Assembly: GCA_910587715.1 (NCBI GenBank)
Contig: CAJUMV010000065.1
Location: 1-13,116, forward strand
Length of the DNA stretch: 13,116 nucleotides
Source: an uncultured Lachnospiraceae bacterium
GTDB taxonomy: Bacteria > Bacillota > Clostridia > Lachnospirales > Lachnospiraceae
Direction of reading: 5' to 3'
Of the stretch, positions 7,832-13,116 are shown in pieces. A program made the translations under genes and the position numbers. Positions within the stretch are counted from its first letter, which is position 1; every line of letters starts with the position of its first letter. The notes beneath the pieces were generated by a model. That model saw only the letters and a list, made by a program, of their open reading frames with translations, was not told where the DNA came from and made no database searches.

Positions 7832-9241
7832 TCAGATATCCTCCCCCTGCTGCAGCATCACCGTAACCTTAAACACCTCTCCTTCCGCCTTTACATCCAT
7901 ATACCCCAAATAACGCTCTGCCACGTCCCGCACATTCTTAAGCCCGATACCATGTTCCGGCAGTATGTCCGGCAAATCGTCCCGCTTTGTCGTTGCCGGG
8001 AAGCATTCCCCGTCCTTCCATTCGAGTTTTCCTCCAAAGCTGTTCTCCACCTCAATCAGCAGAAAATGGTTCTTTCGCTTTAACGTAAGGCTGATATGAC
8101 GTTCCTCCCGTTCCATCTTTTCACATGCCTCTATGGCATTATCCAAAAGATTATTTAACACGATTCCCAAATCAAACGCGGAGACGGTATCTGTTTCCCG
8201 ATATTCAAATTTCACGCTGAAAGCAATTCCGGCATTTGCCGCCCGACGGTATTTGTCATTGATAATGACATCCGTCACGGCATTTCCCGTGCTGAATTTA
8301 TAGTCAAGTTCCTGTATGGTCTCGTCCAGCTTTCCGATATACTGCTCCACTTCCCCATACTTTTCCCCCGCGACAAGCCCTTTGATATTTGCCATATGAT
8401 TCTTCATCTCATGTCGCACTTTGCGGATATTGCCGTAGAAATGCTCCGCCTCTTCCAGCCGCCTTTTCATGGCTTTCAACTGCTGTTCTTCCACAAAATG
8501 CTGTTCCCTCTCGCCCTGCAGTTCCTTATATTTCCGAAAAATAGAAACCGCCGACAATTCTCCCGCGCAGAGCAGGACCGCAATCATCGGTATCCGCCAT
8601 ACCATCTCCTTTTTCTGGGTAAAAAGGCAGAATATCTCCTGCTCCATCGGAACCATCAGAAGGTCGGTGACCATCCACGCCAGCATACTGCCGACTACAT
8701 TAAGAACAGACAAAAAAACAGTATCCTGCCAGTTCATCGCTAACGGGCTCTTTACCGTTTTCTTCAAAACCCATGCCATCAGCGTAAATGCAAGTGTGTA
8801 AACCAGAAGGATACATCCCTGTCCGAGCATCAGCCGCTGATACATATGAAACCAATAGGCTGCATCCTGAACATCCAGCGCTCCCAGCATCTCCTCCATC
8901 ATAAACTGATAAATGCTGCTGGCAATCAGAAAACTCATCGCATGAAAATTATAAAACAGCAGCAATATAAAACCGGCTTTTTCCAACTGCCCCTTATATT
9001 TGACACGGCAATACGCCAACACCATGACCGCTGACGCCACATACCTTTCCCAACCCGGAGCAAACGGACACATGCGCAAAATCACATTAACTGCTGCAAA
9101 GGCACCCGCAAATAATACTTCCTTTCTCCCCCGTTTGGGTCTAAAAAAAATGTCCCATATCACAAAAAAGAGAGTTGTCTGCGCAATTGCGAGATACAAA
9201 TCGCAAAAACCGTTAAATACATCATACTCTGCCCGGCTCAT
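7832..9241 (-). CDS. GHKL-type sensor histidine kinase (AgrC/BlpH-like)
   Basis: Membrane sensor that autophosphorylates and passes phosphate to the LytTR regulator encoded just upstream. The N-terminal half (about 12-232) is a multi-pass membrane region of roughly six or seven hydrophobic segments, as in peptide-sensing AgrC/ComD/BlpH kinases. A helical linker (about 236-270) leads to the phospho-acceptor box RHEMKNH (276-282, H277 as acceptor). The ATPase domain has the N-box LGIVLNNLLDNAIEA (358-372) and G-box HGIGLKNV (430-437). At 469 residues it is a normal length for the family and appears intact. Its ATG overlaps the regulator stop by four bases (ATGA), with GGAGG seven bases upstream inside the regulator gene. 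The ligand is unknown; no AgrD-like peptide or AgrB/ComA-type exporter gene is present here. Confidence 0.92.
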   Translation of the reverse strand: MSRAEYDVFNGFCDLYLAIAQTTLFFVIWDIFFRPKRGRKEVLFAGAFAAVNVILRMCPFAPGWERYVASAVMVLAYCRVKYKGQLEKAGFILLLFYNFHAMSFLIASSIYQFMMEEMLGALDVQDAAYWFHMYQRLMLGQGCILLVYTLAFTLMAWVLKKTVKSPLAMNWQDTVFLSVLNVVGSMLAWMVTDLLMVPMEQEIFCLFTQKKEMVWRIPMIAVLLCAGELSAVSIFRKYKELQGEREQHFVEEQQLKAMKRRLEEAEHFYGNIRKVRHEMKNHMANIKGLVAGEKYGEVEQYIGKLDETIQELDYKFSTGNAVTDVIINDKYRRAANAGIAFSVKFEYRETDTVSAFDLGIVLNNLLDNAIEACEKMEREERHISLTLKRKNHFLLIEVENSFGGKLEWKDGECFPATTKRDDLPDILPEHGIGLKNVRDVAERYLGYMDVKAEGEVFKVTVMLQQGEDI

Positions 9242-9990
9242 CTGCCATCCTCCGCAAGATATCCCAGATATGCCTTGACAAAATCCTGATACTTATACTT
9301 GGAAATCAGAAGGCGGCTTCCATCTCTCATCTGCACTTCCGTCCGGCTGTATCTTTCCACATATTTCATGTTAACGAGATACCCTCTGTGCGTCCGGAAG
9401 AAACCTTCCTGCAGCTCACGCTCCATCCCGCCAATCTTTCCGTAACATTCTATTTTTTCATCTCCTACAGCGATAATAATCTTTCTGTTATTACTCTCGA
9501 TATAGTAAATATCTTCCACGGGAATGTTTCTTGTGATATTTCCGTCCCTGACCAAAATTTTCCGTGGTTCTGCGTTCTTTTTCACCCCCAGATGACAGCA
9601 CTCCCGCAAAGCGAGCGCGAACACGTCCGCAAATTCCTTTTCGTCTATGGGCTTCACTAAGTATTGAAACGCATTGACGGAAAAAGCCTTCGCCATATAC
9701 TCCGGATGCCCGGTCACAAAAATCAGCAAAGGCAGACTTCCCCACAAAGGCTCCTCCCTTTCTTCCTTCCAAGCTCTGATTTGTTCCGCCGTTTCCATCC
9801 CGTCTGCGCCCTCCATGGCTATATCAAGAAAAAGAATCTCTATCTGTTCCCGGTCCTCCCGCCGCCAGAACTGCAGCAGCTCCCCGCCGGAAGAAAACTC
9901 CATAATCCGACAATCCTTTGTCTGCTTTTCTATCAGCTTCCTTATCAGATACCGTACATTTTCTTCATCATCGCAAATCGCAATATTCAA
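9238..9990 (-). CDS. LytTR-family response regulator (AgrA-like)
   Basis: Cytoplasmic transcription factor, probable partner of the following kinase. The receiver domain (about 1-120) has acidic pair D7/D8 in AICDDE, phospho-acceptor D56 in LFLDIAMEGADG, T93 in FVTGHPEY and K113 in LVKPIDEKEF. The LytTR DNA-binding domain (about 140-245) includes the FFRTHRGYLVNMKYV block. I chose TTG at 9990, which gives the usual N-terminus MNIAICDDE and a GGAGAGAG ribosome site nine bases upstream. The in-frame TTG at 10005 would add five residues but has no ribosome site and its codons contain this one. Overlap with the kinase implies translational coupling. Target genes are not evident. It is 250 residues, normal for the family. 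Confidence 0.92.
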   Translation of the reverse strand: MNIAICDDEENVRYLIRKLIEKQTKDCRIMEFSSGGELLQFWRREDREQIEILFLDIAMEGADGMETAEQIRAWKEEREEPLWGSLPLLIFVTGHPEYMAKAFSVNAFQYLVKPIDEKEFADVFALALRECCHLGVKKNAEPRKILVRDGNITRNIPVEDIYYIESNNRKIIIAVGDEKIECYGKIGGMERELQEGFFRTHRGYLVNMKYVERYSRTEVQMRDGSRLLISKYKYQDFVKAYLGYLAEDGR

Positions 9991-10032
9991 TCTTTCTCTC
10001 TCCAAGTCTTGTGCTTAATTTTCCGTATACTT

Positions 10033-10038
10033 ATTTTA
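10033..10038 (-). promoter_or_regulatory. Weak -10 candidate for the two-component operon
   Basis: TAAAAT on the minus strand, about 43 bases before the regulator start, matches five of six -10 positions. No good -35 is visible at 16-18 bases, which would fit a promoter needing an activator. Three TGAC direct repeats (10087-10109) lie upstream. Confidence 0.25.
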
Positions 10039-10115
10039 TCGGCAAAAATACCGGGAAAGAAAGACGGGTTGTTGCGTTCGGGCGCCTGACGGTAGTGACT
10101 GGACATGACAGAAGA

Positions 10116-10146
10116 AAGCGGAGCAGATATGAAGGTCTGCCCGCTT
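10116..10146 (-). terminator. Intrinsic terminator of the acetyltransferase gene
   Basis: AAGCGG (10116-10121) pairs with CCGCTT (10141-10146), and GCAGA (10123-10127) with TCTGC (10136-10140), with one bulged base and an eight-base loop, giving 11 pairs. It begins immediately after the acetyltransferase stop codon. On the minus strand it is followed by TCTTCTGT; on the plus strand by CTTTTTA, so it may work in both directions. Confidence 0.7.
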
Positions 10147-10147
10147 T

Positions 10148-10768
10148 TTACTCAAATTGGTTTAAGTAATTTTGCAGCCGCTCCGCCAGCTTGCCGATAT
10201 GCACACCGTCCACAAAAGAATGATGTACTTGCACGGAAAACGGAAGTATTACCTTTCCATCACGTACAAAATATTTTCCCCAGTCTATCATCGGGGTAGC
10301 GTTGTCCTTTCTCCCGGATTCTGTATGCGAAATATGGGTAAATGAAACCCACGGAAAGGAAGAAAACTGATAAATGTCATTCCCCATAGGTCCGGTAAAA
10401 TATGCATCCTGATTCCTTACCGTATCGGCGGCAAGCGCCACATACGCCTCCATGGTATCTTTCATTTCCACATTGACGACTTTGAAAAGCTCGCTGCCCT
10501 TGTCAAGATACGTGAAAGAAGTGTTTATCTTGTCATAAACAACCGGCTTTCCGTCCAGAAAACGGCAGCGGAACGCTTCTATCTCATTTGCGCATTTCGT
10601 CACGGCAAATACAAAGGAGAAGGTAAAGGAATACCCCAGCTCCCTGATTCTATTTAAAAAATTTGTGATATCCAATTCAAACGTTACGCAATACTGCGGC
10701 TGCACACTGTTCCTGAAAATCTGAAAATGCATCGCCCTGTCCCATGTTGTCAAATCAATTTCTCTCAT
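10148..10768 (-). CDS. CatA-family (chloramphenicol acetyltransferase-like) acetyltransferase
   Basis: Predicted cytoplasmic acetyl-CoA-dependent O-acetyltransferase, a trimer in characterised family members. The hallmark is VHHSFVDGVH (181-190), matching the HHxxxDG active site in which the second His (H183) is the catalytic base and D187 is structural. The upstream block SSFPWVSFTHIS (136-147) matches the conserved region that holds substrate-binding and transition-state residues. At 206 residues it is slightly shorter than classic CAT enzymes (about 213-220). Family membership is clear, but many such chromosomal proteins do not acetylate chloramphenicol, so resistance should not be assumed. 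The ATG has AGGAGG eight bases upstream. It is transcribed alone from a consensus promoter, next to a GntR-type regulator gene, and ends at a strong terminator. Confidence 0.85.
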   Translation of the reverse strand: MREIDLTTWDRAMHFQIFRNSVQPQYCVTFELDITNFLNRIRELGYSFTFSFVFAVTKCANEIEAFRCRFLDGKPVVYDKINTSFTYLDKGSELFKVVNVEMKDTMEAYVALAADTVRNQDAYFTGPMGNDIYQFSSFPWVSFTHISHTESGRKDNATPMIDWGKYFVRDGKVILPFSVQVHHSFVDGVHIGKLAERLQNYLNQFE

Positions 10769-10836
10769 AGAAAATTCCTCCTGCCGTATTGTGGATAAAT
10801 GTATATTCTTGGTTTTCTCATATTCTCAACACGGTT

Positions 10837-10865
10837 ATTATATCTTTAATATTGTATGATGTCAA
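10837..10865 (-). promoter_or_regulatory. Consensus sigma-A promoter of the acetyltransferase gene
   Basis: TTGACA (10865-10860), 17-base spacer, TATAAT (10842-10837): all twelve positions match the housekeeping consensus. It lies about 69 bases before the ATG. Such a strong promoter is usually held in check, and a direct repeat covers its -35 region. Confidence 0.85.
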
Positions 10866-10881
10866 CATGTTGTATGATGTC
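10852..10881. repeat. 12-base direct repeat overlapping the promoter, candidate operator
   Basis: TTGTATGATGTC occurs exactly at 10852-10863 and again at 10870-10881 (plus-strand reading), 18 bases apart. A perfect 10-base palindrome CAACATGTTG (10863-10872) lies between and partly within the copies. The first copy covers the -35 box and part of the spacer of the acetyltransferase promoter, so a bound protein would block RNA polymerase. The GntR/FCD regulator encoded next door is the obvious candidate ligand, but this is inference. Confidence 0.6.
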
Positions 10882-10888
10882 TATAGGT

Positions 10889-10920
10889 AAAAAAAGAGGA
10901 CTTGCCCATCTGTAATCCCT
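10889..10920 (-). terminator. Probable terminator of the GntR regulator gene
   Basis: On the minus strand AGGGATT (10920-10914) pairs with AAGTCCT (10903-10897), with one G-U pair, one mismatch and a 10-base loop. It is followed by C and T7 (10895-10889). It starts about 14 bases after the GntR stop codon. The T-run is good and the stem modest. Confidence 0.5.
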
Positions 10921-10933
10921 GATAAGCAGGAAA

Positions 10934-11605
10934 CTATCCTATTCCCAATTCCCGCATGGCGTGCATAATATGGATTTTCATGGCATTTTTAGCCCCCTCC
11001 GCATTTCTCTGCTCTAAAAAATCCATAATCATGCGATGATCGCCCACTGTATCTGCAACGGCTTTTGGGCTCATAGCGGACAGGGTAACGCCCTTTGCAA
11101 TCGCCTGATACAGAATGGGCATAAGCTGATTCATAAATTCATTATGCGTTGCCTGTGCAATCGCCTTGTGGAATGAATGTTCATTGTCTGTACGGTCTTG
11201 CCCGGATTTAATTTCTTGCTCAATCTTCTCACCAAAATCCAAAATCCTTTTTATTTCTGCGTCTGTACCTCGGATAGCCGCTAAATAGGCAGCCTCCGGC
11301 TCAAAAATCAACCGCATTTCATACAAGTCCTTCGCATTTACCTTTCTGTCAGACAGCTTTCCCAAGCCCGGCTCCTGCGCAAATGCCTCCTGAGTAACAA
11401 AGGTTCCTTTTCCCCGTTTTATTTCAAGAACATGGTATGCCGTCAAAATCTTTATAGCTTCTCTTAAGGTCGTCCGACTGACATGCAGTTGTGCAGACAA
11501 TTCATTTTCGTTTGGCAGTTTATCTCCCGCCGCAAAACGTTTTTCAATCGTAATCATGGAAAGTATGGTATCTGCAATACTCTGTGAAAGCATTTTGTTG
11601 GTCAT
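10934..11605 (-). CDS. GntR-family transcriptional regulator, FCD (FadR) subfamily
   Basis: DNA-binding regulator with an N-terminal winged helix-turn-helix (about 5-72; recognition region LSAQLHVSRTTLREAIKIL, wing KRGKGTFV) and a C-terminal all-helical FCD ligand domain (about 93-218). Putative metal or ligand residues are E142, H146 (SFHKAIA), H190 (GDHRMI) and H212 (IHIMH). Family members usually respond to small organic acids and sugar acids, and most are repressors; the ligand here cannot be told. Length (223) is normal. The ATG has GGAG nine bases upstream; ATG at 11593 (Met5) is a less likely alternative. It lies upstream of, and in the same direction as, the acetyltransferase gene, and its own terminator separates the two transcripts. 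No sugar-acid catabolic genes are nearby. Confidence 0.93.
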   Translation of the reverse strand: MTNKMLSQSIADTILSMITIEKRFAAGDKLPNENELSAQLHVSRTTLREAIKILTAYHVLEIKRGKGTFVTQEAFAQEPGLGKLSDRKVNAKDLYEMRLIFEPEAAYLAAIRGTDAEIKRILDFGEKIEQEIKSGQDRTDNEHSFHKAIAQATHNEFMNQLMPILYQAIAKGVTLSAMSPKAVADTVGDHRMIMDFLEQRNAEGAKNAMKIHIMHAMRELGIG

Positions 11606-11640
11606 CGCCTATGTCTCCGTTCCTCTTTCTTTTCAAAGAT

Positions 11641-11669
11641 AGTATACCTTCTTGCGTAAGCAAAGGCAA
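11641..11669 (-). promoter_or_regulatory. Promoter of the GntR regulator gene
   Basis: TTGCCT (11669-11664), 17-base spacer, TATACT (11646-11641), 35 bases before the ATG. The spacer contains TTGC-TTAC-GCAA (minus strand), a short inverted repeat that could be an autoregulatory site. Confidence 0.55.
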
Positions 11670-11717
11670 CGCTGCTGGAACACATTTTATTTATCAGCAC
11701 CGCCGTTTCCCCATACA

Positions 11718-12140
11718 TTACCGCAGCAGCGCCATACTCCCCGTCAGCTTATTGACCTTTTTCTTCGCACCGCAGATAGCAATGCCCAAATATTGCAGTG
11801 CGCTTTCCGAGACGTCCTTCATCTTTTCGATAAATTCCTCATATGTCTTACATCCTTGCGCAAGGTCTGAGAAATCTACCACCGTCAGGTCCGAAAACTC
11901 GGGTTCGTACAATTTCTCGCGGATAGACCTGATTATCTCTGCGCTGCCCTTTAAAATCGGCACCGGAAATTCTATAATTCCCAGATGCCCGTTACCCGTC
12001 CTGTCATACACATCCGCGCCCACGACCTCCGGCATCTGCTTCCCCAGCGTGATGCCCATGATTGCTGCCGTGTTCGCGATGATGCCGAGCGGCAGATTCT
12101 CGTCAATTACCATGACACATTTTTCATTCTGCAAATCCAT
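11718..12140 (-). CDS. DUF2000 family protein
   Basis: A 140-residue protein of unknown function. It shows the DUF2000 pattern: an N-terminal strand CVMVIDENLPLGIIANTAAIMGITLGK (8-34) and a GHLGIIEFPVPILKG block (51-65). A helical C-terminal half contains AICGAKKKVNKLTGSMALLR. From memory, solved DUF2000 structures resemble peptidyl-tRNA hydrolase 2 folds, but no activity is established. The frame stays open 29 codons upstream to 12227, but that extension lies inside the preceding gene and has no ribosome site. ATG at 12140 follows AGGAGGA at good distance. Only 19 bases separate it from the EamA permease stop, so both are likely on one transcript. The protein has no signal peptide or membrane segment. 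Confidence 0.85.
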   Translation of the reverse strand: MDLQNEKCVMVIDENLPLGIIANTAAIMGITLGKQMPEVVGADVYDRTGNGHLGIIEFPVPILKGSAEIIRSIREKLYEPEFSDLTVVDFSDLAQGCKTYEEFIEKMKDVSESALQYLGIAICGAKKKVNKLTGSMALLR

Positions 12141-12159
12141 GTTTGACTCCTCCTGCTCT

Positions 12160-13050
12160 TCAAAATTTTGTTTTTCCGCCATATTCGGAAAGAAACAGCC
12201 CCGCGACCGCCAAAACCGTCCCCACAATGGAACACCGCGTCACAGGCTCCTTCAGCGCCAGCGCCGACATCACCACCGTTATGACGGGAACCATATAAAT
12301 ATAGACACTTGTCTTAACCGCGCCCAGCGCTTTCACCGCAAAATTCCATGTAACAAAGCAGAGTGCGGATGCTCCCAGTCCCAGATACAGGAGATTCCAA
12401 AGGTTCCTCCCATCCACGAAACGCGCTGCCCCTATCCGAAAATCAAAAAGAAACAATGCCGGAAGCATAAAGAGAATGCCATAAAAAAATGTCCTGCGTG
12501 TCGCGAGGACAACCGGATAGCCAAAGCTGCTGATTTTTCTTGTCAGTATCGAATAACACGCCCACACAAATGCCGCGAAAAAAGCCAGCACGTCCCCCGC
12601 CGGATTTAATTCCATTTTAGAGCCGTTAAAACTGATCAGTGCGACCCCTGCCATTGCAGCCGCAAAACCGATATAAAAGTTTGCCCGCAGCCGTCCTTCC
12701 TTTTTCAAAAAAAGCCGTGACAGCATCGCCGTGAAGAACGGCGCAACCGATATAATCACACCTACATTAGATGCAAGCGTGTAGGTAAGGGCAATATTCT
12801 CCAGCAGATAATACATGCATATCCCGCACAATCCTGCCAGCATAAAAGTAAACTCCTGTCTCCGGCTCACCTCCTTCATGCGGCGCGGACATACCAAAAG
12901 CAACGCCGCAAATCCCATGACAAACCGAAAAAACAAGATTTCCACAGGATTAAAATCCACAAGCAGGACTTTTGTGGATATAAACGTAGTGCCCCATATC
13001 ATAATCGTAAACAGCGCCGCCAGATGCCCGGCTGACCTCCTATTCTCCAA
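12160..13050 (-). CDS. EamA/DMT-superfamily permease
   Basis: Integral membrane transporter of the drug/metabolite superfamily with two tandem EamA domains (about 10-140 and 150-290) and about ten hydrophobic helices. Family marks are IMIWGTTFISTK at the end of helix 1, ENIALTYTLASNVGVIISVAPFFTAMLSRLFLKKE (84-118), and the matching second-half block VKALGAVKTSVYIYMVPVITVVMSALALKEPVT (239-271). Family members export amino acids, nucleotides or drugs; the substrate here is unknown. The start is TTG at 13050, supported by GGGAGG seven bases upstream; no ATG fits. It has 296 residues, normal length. DUF2000 follows closely, and an inverted repeat lies about 37 bases upstream. Confidence 0.93.
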   Translation of the reverse strand: MENRRSAGHLAALFTIMIWGTTFISTKVLLVDFNPVEILFFRFVMGFAALLLVCPRRMKEVSRRQEFTFMLAGLCGICMYYLLENIALTYTLASNVGVIISVAPFFTAMLSRLFLKKEGRLRANFYIGFAAAMAGVALISFNGSKMELNPAGDVLAFFAAFVWACYSILTRKISSFGYPVVLATRRTFFYGILFMLPALFLFDFRIGAARFVDGRNLWNLLYLGLGASALCFVTWNFAVKALGAVKTSVYIYMVPVITVVMSALALKEPVTRCSIVGTVLAVAGLFLSEYGGKTKF

Positions 13051-13086
13051 TTCAGTACCTCCCTATCTCAATATTTGAAATTTGTC

Positions 13087-13106
13087 AATATATCTCCCGA
13101 TATATT
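13087..13106. repeat. Perfect inverted repeat upstream of the permease gene, candidate operator
   Basis: AATATATC (13087-13094) and GATATATT (13099-13106) are perfect 8-base inverted arms around TCCC. The left arm overlaps a TTGACA hexamer on the minus strand (13088-13083). A -10 for that hexamer would fall on the ribosome site (13060-13065), so the real promoter may instead use TATATT within the right arm or lie beyond the window. The symmetry and position suggest an operator, but no regulator can be named. Confidence 0.45.
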
Positions 13107-13116
13107 TTTTATATCA

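Noticed and set aside
9991..10005. Upstream TTG start for the LytTR regulator
   Set aside because: No ribosome site precedes it, and the ribosome site for TTG 9990 lies within its first codons.
12141..12227. 29-codon N-terminal extension of DUF2000
   Set aside because: Overlaps the EamA coding end and lacks a ribosome site, while ATG at 12140 has AGGAGGA and matches the family N-terminus.
11584..12609. Long plus-strand open frame (341 codons) across GntR, DUF2000 and EamA
   Set aside because: Antisense to three genes with clear family motifs and ribosome sites; its translation is low-complexity and Cys/Arg/Pro/Ser-biased, typical of a reverse frame.
1..13116. CRISPR array, tRNA, rRNA or insertion sequence
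   Set aside because: No regularly spaced repeats, cloverleaf-like sequence, rRNA segment, transposase motif or terminal inverted repeats were seen.

Overview
The window looks like a chromosomal stretch from a low-to-mid GC Firmicute, most likely a gut-type Clostridia/Lachnospiraceae relative. This is inferred from gene content (LytTR two-component pair with a GHKL sensor, FCD-type GntR regulator, DUF2000, EamA), strong AGGAGG ribosome sites, two TTG starts and sigma-A-type promoters. Every gene I accept is on the minus strand, so transcription runs from the right edge to the left.

Left to centre (about 250-7800): a type I restriction-modification operon, closest in motifs to the type IC (EcoR124I-like) family. 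In transcription order it is hsdR (7650-4645), hsdS (4658-3375), a PrrC-like anticodon nuclease (3378-2254) and hsdM (2241-451). The first three reading frames overlap and the last gap is 12 bases, so this is one tightly coupled unit. The 374-residue protein between hsdS and hsdM is the most interesting gene. It has an ABC-type ATPase core with no long coiled coil, and a C-terminal Arg-x3-Glu ... His arrangement matching the anticodon-nuclease triad described for PrrC. The likely logic is a two-layer phage defence: the restriction complex cuts foreign DNA, and the bound nuclease is released to cut host tRNA if a phage disables restriction. The operon is visibly AT-richer than its surroundings, which suggests horizontal acquisition.

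Centre right (7832-10005): a LytTR response regulator and a GHKL (AgrC/BlpH-type) histidine kinase overlap by four bases. No cognate peptide or exporter gene is visible. A probable terminator follows the kinase and separates it from the hsd promoter.

Right (10148-13116): a CatA-family acetyltransferase gene sits behind a perfect consensus promoter (TTGACA-17-TATAAT) that overlaps a 12-base direct repeat. Upstream of it is a GntR/FCD repressor gene, a natural candidate for binding that repeat. Further upstream, an EamA/DMT-family permease gene is followed 19 bases later by a DUF2000 gene, probably one transcript. An 8-base-arm inverted repeat lies before the permease. Bases 1-450 contain no gene I can support, only a terminator candidate, promoter-like motifs and a short orphan reading-frame tail.
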